Below are positions 44,752-52,194 of a stretch of DNA of 64,000 nucleotides, in pieces. Numbering within the stretch: position 1 is the first letter of the stretch; each line of letters starts with the position of its first letter. The position numbers were made by a program, and so were the translations under genes. The stretch covers positions 37,571 to 101,570 of the forward strand of contig JAFSSM010000010.1 in assembly GCA_017451025.1 (NCBI GenBank). Reading direction: 5' to 3'. The notes under the pieces are model-generated. The model saw only the letters and a program-made list of their open reading frames with translations, was not told the DNA's origin and searched no databases. This DNA is from Synergistaceae bacterium. GTDB lineage: Bacteria; Synergistota; Synergistia; Synergistales; Aminobacteriaceae.

Positions 44752-45741
44752 ATGTCAAGGGATATGAATACTGTGCGTTACAGGAGGGTGCTGGAAGTTC
44801 TGCGCTGCCTTCATGACAACGGCAGGGCCTCACGGAAAAGGCTGGAGGAAGAGGGGGGATATGCGGTTAGCGGAGCAGGACAACAGAACAGGACTTTTCA
44901 GCGGGATTTGCAGTTTATGCGTGAGGAGCTTGGTGCAGAAATAGAGTATGACCCACGCGATAACGTGTATGTGCTGAAACATGAAGGGTCATTGCTGGTG
45001 AACATCAAGGCCGCCCGTACGGAGATTGAGGCGGTTTGCGCTGGGCTGAAGATGGCCTCACACTTCTTGCCGCACCTCGAAAATGACGCAGCCTCTTTGT
45101 GGAAAAAACTCTCAAGCTATATTCCTCATGACCTCGCGAAATACGGCCAAGACCTGGCAGAATCAGCAGTAATTGCGATTCCTGTTGCTGCTGTTCAGCC
45201 GGAAGTGTTCAAGCTCCTGGTTGAGGCCAAGAACTCACTAAAAACTGTGCGCATACGATATGTTTCACCAGGAAAGGACGGCAGGACTTGGACTCTGTCT
45301 CCCTACGATTTCTACTTTCGGGGGAATGCGTGGTACATGATCTCGTTCAACCACGAGCATAAAGCACTGAGCACTCACAAACTCAGCCGTATAGTCAGGG
45401 CAAATTTTGCGCAAGAAAAATATGTTTTGCCGGAAGAAGGAGGCTTCAGTGAGGAGTATGCTTCTTCGGCGTGGTATGTGTCTCCCGGAACTGAGAGGCA
45501 CAGCATTACGCTGAAGCTCACGGGAAATATCGCGGAGGCGGTGAGTTCGGTGAAGTGGCATTCATCACAGCGGACAGAAAAACAGCCCGACGGAAGCGTA
45601 ATCCTTACAGCAGAAGTGCCTTATCTTGAGGAAGCAGCCAGGTGGGTACTTGGGGGAGCCCCTAACGTTAAAGTCATTGCCCCCCAAAAGCTGAAGTATA
45701 TTGTGCGCGATATGGCTATGAGCGTTATTGATGAGCCGTAG
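44752..45741 (+). CDS. WYL-domain transcriptional regulator
   Basis: 329 residues. N-terminal winged HTH (residues about 8-65: RRVLEVLRCLHDNGRASRKRL, FQRDLQFMREELGAEIEYD), then the WYL domain (about 150-225: IRYVSPGKDGRTWTLSPYDFYFRGNAWYMISFN) and a C-terminal WCX part. WYL domains sense nucleic-acid or nucleotide ligands and control stress or defence genes. Divergent from the ankyrin operon, with direct repeats between them, so it is the likely regulator of that operon and of itself. The 3' end overlaps the convergent ThrE-type gene by 17 bases. Confidence 0.92.
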   Translation: MSRDMNTVRYRRVLEVLRCLHDNGRASRKRLEEEGGYAVSGAGQQNRTFQRDLQFMREELGAEIEYDPRDNVYVLKHEGSLLVNIKAARTEIEAVCAGLKMASHFLPHLENDAASLWKKLSSYIPHDLAKYGQDLAESAVIAIPVAAVQPEVFKLLVEAKNSLKTVRIRYVSPGKDGRTWTLSPYDFYFRGNAWYMISFNHEHKALSTHKLSRIVRANFAQEKYVLPEEGGFSEEYASSAWYVSPGTERHSITLKLTGNIAEAVSSVKWHSSQRTEKQPDGSVILTAEVPYLEEAARWVLGGAPNVKVIAPQKLKYIVRDMAMSVIDEP

Positions 45742-46972
45742 AGAACGAGCTTTTGTAGTGGCTCCGCCTTATGTGGTGAGCAACCGTTGAACTCAGGACG
45801 AACCCGATGCTCAATCCCGCAAGCGACAGCAGGCAGTTTATGCCGTTGGTCTCAACTCCTGCTCTGTCGCCGAGATATAGCCCGGCCAGCGCGAAGAAGA
45901 ACAGGTCACCGGGTATCAGCGGAATGATTGAGGGGTAAACAAAGTAAGTAGAGGGTATGCGCCTTGTTACAGCCAGGAACTCAGCGTAGAGTGCCGCCGC
46001 CATTGCCGCAAGAGTCACGAAGAGAAGGCGGTTGTCCGTTATCGGTGTGAGACTGACCAGCGCAAGCCGGGCCAGTGCTCCGCCAAGCCCAGCAAGCCAT
46101 AAATCTTTTAGGGGAATCATGAAGACTATTCCGAACCCTATTGACGCAACGTAGGAGAGTATCACCAGATAGACAGGGTGCGACAACGGAACGGTAGCTT
46201 CAGCGTTCTTGAGTGCTTCGCCGCCAAACATCGCTATTGCTACGTAAATTCCCATTCCCAACGCCATAGTCTCGATAAATATCTTGAGCATCTGAAGGAT
46301 TCCGTTAATCTCGCGTCCGCACAGAAGATTGCGCATTGCATTCACGAGGGGTATACCCGGAATAACGAGCATCGATATTGTGATGAGGATTACGGCTATA
46401 CTGCTGCTGAATCCGGAATAGACGAACATCAACGCCGCACATGCCGCGATACACATTGTGAGGGCGTTGCTGACTATGCGGTCGAGCCCGGAATTTTCCA
46501 GAAGGGGCATCAGGAAATGCAGGAGTGTTACGACTGCGGCAACAGGGAATACCTCATGAGCTGTTCCGCCGAACATGAACGACAGGCACGACATCGCAAT
46601 TATCCTGCCGATGAGAACTACGAAGCTGTTATATTCCTTAACGTTCACGGCGCGCTCGAGCATCTGCATTAACGTCTTGGGGTTGGGGGTAATCTCCGCG
46701 ACCTTGTAGGACAGCTGATTCAGACTCCTCAAGCGTTCAAGGTGAATACCTGCCGGAGGAATCGATGCCTGCCGCGACGAATAATGCCCTTCAGAGTCGT
46801 ATGCTCCCAGTGATATATAGCTGCTCAGGAAAAATATGCTCACGTCGCGCAAGTTGTAGGCCCTGCATATCACTTCCACAGCAAGATGAACGCGCTCGAG
46901 GTTTGCGCCGGAAAGTATCATTTGCCTTGCGAGGTTTACGCAGAAATTCAGTATATCGTCAATATGATTCAT
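45725..46972 (-). CDS. Threonine/serine exporter family protein (ThrE-like, fused form)
   Basis: 415 residues. Residues 1-110 are the soluble start of DUF1212 (FCVNLARQMILSGANLERVHLAV); about ten membrane helices follow, with VIPGIPLVNAMRNLLCG in the first half and VYPSIIPLIPGDLFFF in the second, the latter typical of the DUF3815 partner. In many bacteria these two halves are separate proteins; here they are fused as in ThrE. Exports threonine, serine or related small molecules such as organic acids. Transcribed alone. Confidence 0.9.
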   Translation of the reverse strand: MNHIDDILNFCVNLARQMILSGANLERVHLAVEVICRAYNLRDVSIFFLSSYISLGAYDSEGHYSSRQASIPPAGIHLERLRSLNQLSYKVAEITPNPKTLMQMLERAVNVKEYNSFVVLIGRIIAMSCLSFMFGGTAHEVFPVAAVVTLLHFLMPLLENSGLDRIVSNALTMCIAACAALMFVYSGFSSSIAVILITISMLVIPGIPLVNAMRNLLCGREINGILQMLKIFIETMALGMGIYVAIAMFGGEALKNAEATVPLSHPVYLVILSYVASIGFGIVFMIPLKDLWLAGLGGALARLALVSLTPITDNRLLFVTLAAMAAALYAEFLAVTRRIPSTYFVYPSIIPLIPGDLFFFALAGLYLGDRAGVETNGINCLLSLAGLSIGFVLSSTVAHHIRRSHYKSSFSTAHQ

Positions 46973-47036
46973 TGTCTCATTCCTTAGAAAAAGATTGCGT
47001 GAATTATAACAGCCTCGTCAAGTCCCGCTTCCCTGT

Positions 47037-47843
47037 TTAGTGCTTCTTCAGGAATGATACCGCGATTTCCGCCGCCTCTTCCTCAACACCATTGAACCCG
47101 TGATCTGCACCGTCAATCAAGTGAAGCTCGCTGTCCGCATAAATCTTGTGATAGCGTTCACCGTAAGTGTAGGGAACTATCCTGTCGCCTGTGCCGTGAA
47201 TTATGCAGGCAGGCCCGGTGAATTTTTCTGCGGTCTCGTAGATCGGGAGGGTCTGCGAAGTAACCATGTAATCACGTCCCAAGTCGAAGCGTCCGAAAAT
47301 CTTTACGCTCTCGGGCGGGTTGCCTGCGTCGTAAGCCGTGCCCATAACGTTACCGCGAATCGCGTCGTCCCTGAGCACCGCCGCAGGGGCAAACAGCACA
47401 ACAGCCCTCACGTTCTCCGCTCCAAGCTGTCCTGCTAACATGCTGGTAACTACTCCGCCCTGCGAATGCCCGCCGATTGAGACCGACGAGACATAGTCCA
47501 GAGCTTTGACGTACTCGAAGACTTTGCGCGCGTCCTCAATCTCGTTGAGTACGGTCATGTTCACGAAATCGCCATCACTGTCGCCGTGCCCGTTGAAGTC
47601 GAAGCGAATTGACGCTATTCCGTTCTTCTCGAGGAGGTCTGCAGTGTCCGTTAATGGGCGGTTGTTCTTGTTGCCGGTGAACCCGTGAAGCAGCATAACC
47701 ATCGGCATCTTGTCGCCCTCCGGCTTCTGAATCACTGCGGATAATTTCCCAAGAGCACCGTCAATCTGGACGGGGATTGTCTCACCGAACGCCGCCATCG
47801 TGAACGACAGCACTAACATTACCGCAACAACACATTTCTTCAT
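47037..47843 (-). CDS. Secreted alpha/beta hydrolase, cinnamoyl/feruloyl esterase-like
   Basis: 268 residues from ATG 47843 (AAAGGCAGG upstream), with signal peptide MKKCVVAVMLVLSF cut after MAAFG. The fold motifs LLHGFTGNKNNRP, FDFNGHGDSDGDF, nucleophile GGHSQGGVV, acid HGTGDRIVPY and GADHGFNG match the small cinnamoyl esterases of gut bacteria (Est1E and LJ0536 group), which free hydroxycinnamates from plant fibre. Periplasmic or secreted. The role in plant-derived ester hydrolysis is inferred from family. Confidence 0.88.
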   Translation of the reverse strand: MKKCVVAVMLVLSFTMAAFGETIPVQIDGALGKLSAVIQKPEGDKMPMVMLLHGFTGNKNNRPLTDTADLLEKNGIASIRFDFNGHGDSDGDFVNMTVLNEIEDARKVFEYVKALDYVSSVSIGGHSQGGVVTSMLAGQLGAENVRAVVLFAPAAVLRDDAIRGNVMGTAYDAGNPPESVKIFGRFDLGRDYMVTSQTLPIYETAEKFTGPACIIHGTGDRIVPYTYGERYHKIYADSELHLIDGADHGFNGVEEEAAEIAVSFLKKH

Positions 47844-47947
47844 TTTGTGAAACCTGCCTTTCTTCATTGTTGGTTATGAATTATACCCTTAATCACAGTT
47901 TCTCAGAGTATAATCATGCAATCCATAAATAACTTACGAGGTGTTAT

Positions 47948-49366
47948 GTGCATTACAAACTGAAAGATAATATCCTTCTGAGGGGCTGGGAACGACTCCC
48001 TTATGCGCTCATCGACTCGAAGACGGGCCGCACTATGTTCCTTAACCCTCAGCAGTGGGACGCAATAAATCTCTGCGACGGGACGGTTGATGTATCACTA
48101 CCAATTATCTCCGACAGCACGCGCGCAATCATCGCCGACGCACAGAAACAGGGCATCGTTGCTCCCTGCACACCAGGCCAAGCCCTCACCGAGAACCAGA
48201 AATACCGCAAATATCCCGCAAGGTATATCCGCCAGGCTCACTGGTCAATCACAGGCAGGTGCAACTACAGGTGCAAGCACTGCTTCATGTCCGCACCCAG
48301 CGCAAAGTTCAGCGATATGACTCACGCGCAAATCATGGACATTGTCCGGCAGTTAGGGGATTGCGGCGTGATGAACGTTTCTCTCACCGGAGGAGAACCC
48401 CTAGTGAGGCCGGACTTCCTCGAAATCGTTGATGCACTCCTTGAACGCGGAATACACATCAGGACAATCTACAGCAACGGAGCATTAGTGAACGAACAAC
48501 TTTTGCGCGAGCTTGGCCGAAGGAATATTCACCCTGAGTTCAACATGAGCTATGACGGACCTGGCTGGCACGACTGGCTGAGAGGAATACCCGGAGCAGA
48601 GGAAGCAGTGAACAGAGCATTTGCCTTGTGCAGGGATAACGGCTTCCCAACTGCTGCGGAGATGTGTATTCACCAGCGCAACAAGCACACCCTTCGTGAA
48701 AGCATAAAGCATATGGGCAGTCTAGGCGTTAGGAACGTTAAGACCGTACCTGTCGCTAACTTCGGCGAATGGCTCAAAAATGGTTACGGAGCTTCCTTCA
48801 CGAACAAGGAGCTTTACCAGCTGTACCTCGACTATATCCCGCAGTACTACGAAGATAATATGCCTATGTCCATAATGCTCGGCGGGTTCTTCATGGCTGA
48901 CGCAAGAGAGCCTGATACTTTCTACGTCCCTGCCTACAAACAGACCGACAACCCCGAGACATTCTGCATGTGCGGACACGCAAGGCTCATCATGTACATT
49001 GCCCCCGACGGAAGAGTCCTGCCGTGTATGTCTCTCTCAGGTATGGACATTCAGGAGAAGTTTCCCCTAATCACAGAGCAGGGGCTTGCGCAGTGCATAA
49101 CTGACTCGTACTACATGAGCATCATTAACATGCGGGCCAGCGAGTACTTCGCGCTTCACGAGGACTGCAATGCTTGCAAATATTCGCGGTGCTGTTACGG
49201 AGGCTGCAGAGCTGACGCTCTCGGCGAGGACGGCGATTTGACGGGGAAATCACATGCATCCTGTGAGTTGTTCAAGGGCGGCTGGGTTGATAGAATCATT
49301 GACGCTGTAAGAAAAGTCAGGCCGGACGCAAAATCTCCTGTGCTAGACAATCCCTTATGGCAATAA
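47948..49366 (+). CDS. Radical SAM/SPASM peptide-modifying enzyme of a RiPP cluster
   Basis: 472 residues from GTG 47948 (ACGAGGTG upstream). Residues 1-75 resemble a PqqD-like recognition domain that would bind the precursor leader. The radical SAM motif CNYRCKHC uses Cys105, Cys109 and Cys112, followed by SLTGGEP. The C-terminal SPASM region holds further cysteines (CMCGHARL, LPCMSL, CNACKYSRCCYGGC) for auxiliary Fe-S clusters. Such enzymes join Cys sulfur or carbon atoms to side chains of a ribosomal peptide. It lies 25 bases before the Nif11-type precursor, so that peptide is its obvious substrate. Chemistry (thioether, cyclophane or other) cannot be told from sequence. Confidence 0.92.
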   Translation: MHYKLKDNILLRGWERLPYALIDSKTGRTMFLNPQQWDAINLCDGTVDVSLPIISDSTRAIIADAQKQGIVAPCTPGQALTENQKYRKYPARYIRQAHWSITGRCNYRCKHCFMSAPSAKFSDMTHAQIMDIVRQLGDCGVMNVSLTGGEPLVRPDFLEIVDALLERGIHIRTIYSNGALVNEQLLRELGRRNIHPEFNMSYDGPGWHDWLRGIPGAEEAVNRAFALCRDNGFPTAAEMCIHQRNKHTLRESIKHMGSLGVRNVKTVPVANFGEWLKNGYGASFTNKELYQLYLDYIPQYYEDNMPMSIMLGGFFMADAREPDTFYVPAYKQTDNPETFCMCGHARLIMYIAPDGRVLPCMSLSGMDIQEKFPLITEQGLAQCITDSYYMSIINMRASEYFALHEDCNACKYSRCCYGGCRADALGEDGDLTGKSHASCELFKGGWVDRIIDAVRKVRPDAKSPVLDNPLWQ

Positions 49367-49391
49367 CATTTTCGTTAAGGAGGAAATAATC

Positions 49392-49739
49392 ATGACAGAC
49401 AACGCAAAGAAATTCCTGAAGTTTGCTTCTGAGAATAAGGCTGTCAAGAACGCAATTAATGACGCAAAAGACACTGAGGCAATGCTGAAACTGGCGGCCT
49501 CTCACGGATTCAAGCTGACCGCTGAAGATTTTGCACAGTCAGAGATGGAGGAACTCAGCGAGGACGAGATGAAGGCAGTATCCGGCGGGAGCTTATGCCT
49601 GTGCGGCAACACCGGCAGCGGCAGTGCACACAACCTCGACTGCATATGCACAGGTGAGGGAGACGGCTACGACCCTGAAGGCGGACGCGGAGGATGTGCA
49701 TGCTTCGCACAGATCGGATTGGGTGCGGGCTGGAACTAG
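49392..49739 (+). CDS. Nif11-leader RiPP precursor peptide
   Basis: 115 residues with an excellent ribosome site (AAGGAGG). Residues 1-60 are a Nif11-like leader (AKKFLKFASENKAVKNAIN, AASHGFKLTAEDF, ELSEDEMKAVSGG), ending in the Gly65-Gly66 cleavage site typical for C39 peptidases. The 49-residue core is Gly-rich and has six cysteines in three CxC pairs: Cys69/71, Cys84/86 and Cys102/104. The enzyme upstream and the exporters downstream fit export of a modified product. A hairpin after the gene separates it from the export genes. Activity (bacteriocin, signal or metallophore) unknown. Confidence 0.92.
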   Translation: MTDNAKKFLKFASENKAVKNAINDAKDTEAMLKLAASHGFKLTAEDFAQSEMEELSEDEMKAVSGGSLCLCGNTGSGSAHNLDCICTGEGDGYDPEGGRGGCACFAQIGLGAGWN

Positions 49740-49757
49740 TTCGTCAACAACTCTTGG

Positions 49758-49783
49758 CCGCTGTGTGAACTTCAACACGGCGG
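49758..49783 (+). terminator. Hairpin after the precursor gene (partial terminator/attenuator)
   Basis: CCGCTGTGT (49758-49766) pairs with ACACGGCGG (49775-49783), nine pairs with one G-U, loop of eight. No T-run follows, so it could protect the precursor transcript or reduce read-through rather than stop it completely. Confidence 0.6.
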
Positions 49784-49789
49784 TCAATT

Positions 49790-49798
49790 GTGTATAAT
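49790..49798 (+). promoter_or_regulatory. Possible extended -10 promoter for the export genes
   Basis: TGTG followed by TATAAT (49793-49798) lies 39 bases before the next start codon. No good -35 is visible. It could supply separate expression of the export genes, apart from the precursor. Confidence 0.4.
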
Positions 49799-49836
49799 AG
49801 TGCATCTCACAAACAATCTGCTAACGAGGTGCAATT

Positions 49837-50031
49837 ATGTCTGACAACAGGAAGATTACTTCTCCTGAACAGCTCAACAGCTATATACGCATCACTACAC
49901 CAGGAGCATGGTTAGTACTTGCTTCTGCCGCAGTGTTCATGTTAGGCTTCTTCGCATGGATATTCTTCGGGGAACTCGAAATCCCAAATGAACACACCAC
50001 CGTCAAACCCTTAACTTTTCTCCTGAAGTAA
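49837..50031 (+). CDS. Truncated NHLP-type HlyD adaptor (N-terminal membrane stub)
   Basis: 64 residues with ribosome site CGAGGTG. The start (SPEQLNSYIRITTPGAWLVL) and the single membrane helix match only the N-terminus of the HlyD-like secretion proteins of NHLP/NHLM bacteriocin systems, which normally run to 280 or more residues and bridge the periplasm. The frame ends with LTFLLK, 3 bases before the exporter gene, and no remnant of the rest is seen. Either a deletion product or a natural mini-adaptor that only anchors in the membrane. Confidence 0.7.
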   Translation: MSDNRKITSPEQLNSYIRITTPGAWLVLASAAVFMLGFFAWIFFGELEIPNEHTTVKPLTFLLK

Positions 50032-50034
50032 AGC

Positions 50035-52182
50035 ATGAGCAAAACTATCGTTAATGTTCCTGTAGTTATGCAGCTCGAAGCACTGGAGTGCGGAGCCGCT
50101 TCTCTGGCTATGGTGCTTGCGTATTATGGGCTGTGGATTCCCTTAGAGCAGCTCAGGAAGGAATGCGGAGTATCGCGCGACGGCTCTAACCTCAAGAGCA
50201 TTTACGCAGTCGCCAAAAAGTACAAGCTCAACCCCAAAGCCTTCAAGTGTTCCGCAGAGACTCTCAGGGATAAGGCAGAGTGTCCCTGTGTGCTCTTCTG
50301 GGAGTTCAACCATTTTGTTGTGCTTGACGGTTTCAGGAAGGATAAAGTCTTCCTCAATGACCCGGCGCGCGGAAAAGTTACGCTGACATTCGCGGAGTTC
50401 AAGAAGTCCTATTCGGGAATATGCATGTTCTTTGAGCCTGAGCCAGACTTCCAGAAGGGAGGCAGACCTGCGTCCATTCTCAAGTTCGCGGTGCAGAGAC
50501 TCACGGGCACATTCCCGATTTTCCTCATGGTAACGCTCACTACACTTATTGCCTCGATGGCCGGAATATTGCTGCCGGCGTTCTCGAGATTTTTCGTCGA
50601 TAACATTCTGACCGCAAAAACTCCGCAATGGACTTTAGGATTTTTCGTCCTGCTGGGGCTTGTGATTCTCTCGCAGTCTGCCTCGCTAATCATCAAGGCC
50701 GTCTACATGCTCAGGCTTCAGGGAAAAATGGCCGCAGTCGCTAATGCATCGTTCTTGTGGCACATACTCAGGCTTCCCGTAGAGTTCTTCGAGCAGAGAA
50801 TGGCCGGAGACATTGTGAACCGCCAGCAGTCCAACCAGAACATCACCAGCACACTCATCAACACGTTCACTCCCCTCCTGCTCGATTCTGCTGCTATGGC
50901 CTTCAACCTGCTCATCATGATTAACTACAGCCCGATTCTGGCGTTTGTGGGAGTCCTGTCCGTAGCGGCAAACCTTATTCTTGCGCGAGTAATCTCCGAG
51001 AAACGCATAAACATCACCCGCGTCCAGACTAGGGACAAGGCAAACCTTCAGGGAGCAACTGTTTCGGGAATAGACATGATAGAGACGATAAAGTCTGCCG
51101 GAGCGGAAAACGGGTTCTTCACGCGCTGGGCAGGGTTTCAGGCAAACGCAAACAACCAGGCTGTGAAGTTCGCAAAGCTCAACCAGACTCTCGGCCAAGT
51201 TCCGCCGCTGGTCTCTCTGCTGATGTCGAACCTGATTCTCTTTCTGGGGGTAAGGCTTATCATGCGCGGCGAGTGGACTATCGGACTCGTTTCTGCCTTC
51301 AACGGATACCTGTCTGCGTTCTCCAATCCTGCGGCTTCGCTCATTAAGGCAGGCCAGCAGCTTCAAGAGATGCGCACCCAGATGGAACGTGTGCAGGACG
51401 TGTTCAAGTATCCCCTTGCAGAAATTCATGCTAACTCCCTTCCCGATGAGGATCTGGCTAAGTTAAGCGGCCTCGTCGAAATGCGCAATGTGTCCTTCGG
51501 CTACAACAAACTGGACGAACCGGTATTGCGCAACTTCTCGCTCAAGGTTGAACCCGGAAAAAGCGTCGCAATTGTCGGGCCTTCAGGTTGCGGAAAATCT
51601 ACGGCGGCTAAGTTGCTGACGGGACTCTATCCTGCTTGGGAGGGCGAAATACTCTTTGACGGAAAGCCCATCAGCCAAATTCACAGGAGTGTATTCACCG
51701 GTTCAGTGGCTTGCGTGACTCAGGACGTAACGCTTTTTGCGGACACAGTGGCCAATAATATCCGTATGTGGGACAAGTCAATCGAGAACTTCGAGGTCAT
51801 CTTGGCCGCGAGGGACGCAATGATTCACGATGACATAGTTGAACGAGAAGGGGATTACTCGGCTATGGTAAGTGAAGGAGGACGGAATTTTTCCGGAGGC
51901 CAGCGTCAGAGAATAGAGGTTGCCGGAGTCCTGGCGCAAGACCCCACAATATTAATCATGGACGAAGCGACTAGTGCACTGGACTCGAAAACAGAATACC
52001 AGCTCATGACCTCAATAGCCGCCAGAGGCATAACCCGCATAATAATTTCGCACAGGCTCTCAATCATTCGGGACTGCGAGGAAATCATAGTCATGAAGGA
52101 CGGCGCAATTCTCGACAGAGGAACTCACCCTGAACTGATGAAACGGTGTGAATATTACGCTGAACTCATCACGAACGAATAG
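50035..52182 (+). CDS. NHLP-type peptidase/permease/ATPase exporter (C39 peptidase-containing)
   Basis: 715 residues. Domains in order: C39 peptidase (residues 1-140) with Cys19 (ECGAAS), His93 (NHFVVL) and Asp109 (NDPARG); six membrane helices (about 150-440); nucleotide-binding domain with Walker A GPSGCGKST, signature FSGGQRQR and Walker B ILIMDEATSALD. It should cleave the leader after the Gly-Gly site of the Nif11 precursor and export the core. The start follows the truncated HlyD gene by 3 bases. The catalytic residues are intact. Confidence 0.95.
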   Translation: MSKTIVNVPVVMQLEALECGAASLAMVLAYYGLWIPLEQLRKECGVSRDGSNLKSIYAVAKKYKLNPKAFKCSAETLRDKAECPCVLFWEFNHFVVLDGFRKDKVFLNDPARGKVTLTFAEFKKSYSGICMFFEPEPDFQKGGRPASILKFAVQRLTGTFPIFLMVTLTTLIASMAGILLPAFSRFFVDNILTAKTPQWTLGFFVLLGLVILSQSASLIIKAVYMLRLQGKMAAVANASFLWHILRLPVEFFEQRMAGDIVNRQQSNQNITSTLINTFTPLLLDSAAMAFNLLIMINYSPILAFVGVLSVAANLILARVISEKRINITRVQTRDKANLQGATVSGIDMIETIKSAGAENGFFTRWAGFQANANNQAVKFAKLNQTLGQVPPLVSLLMSNLILFLGVRLIMRGEWTIGLVSAFNGYLSAFSNPAASLIKAGQQLQEMRTQMERVQDVFKYPLAEIHANSLPDEDLAKLSGLVEMRNVSFGYNKLDEPVLRNFSLKVEPGKSVAIVGPSGCGKSTAAKLLTGLYPAWEGEILFDGKPISQIHRSVFTGSVACVTQDVTLFADTVANNIRMWDKSIENFEVILAARDAMIHDDIVEREGDYSAMVSEGGRNFSGGQRQRIEVAGVLAQDPTILIMDEATSALDSKTEYQLMTSIAARGITRIIISHRLSIIRDCEEIIVMKDGAILDRGTHPELMKRCEYYAELITNE

Positions 52183-52194
52183 GAGGCTCAGGAA

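Noticed and set aside
47948..49366. PqqE or anaerobic sulfatase-maturase identity for the SPASM enzyme
   Set aside because: No pqq genes or sulfatase nearby; the adjacent Nif11 precursor and NHLP exporters give a better explanation.
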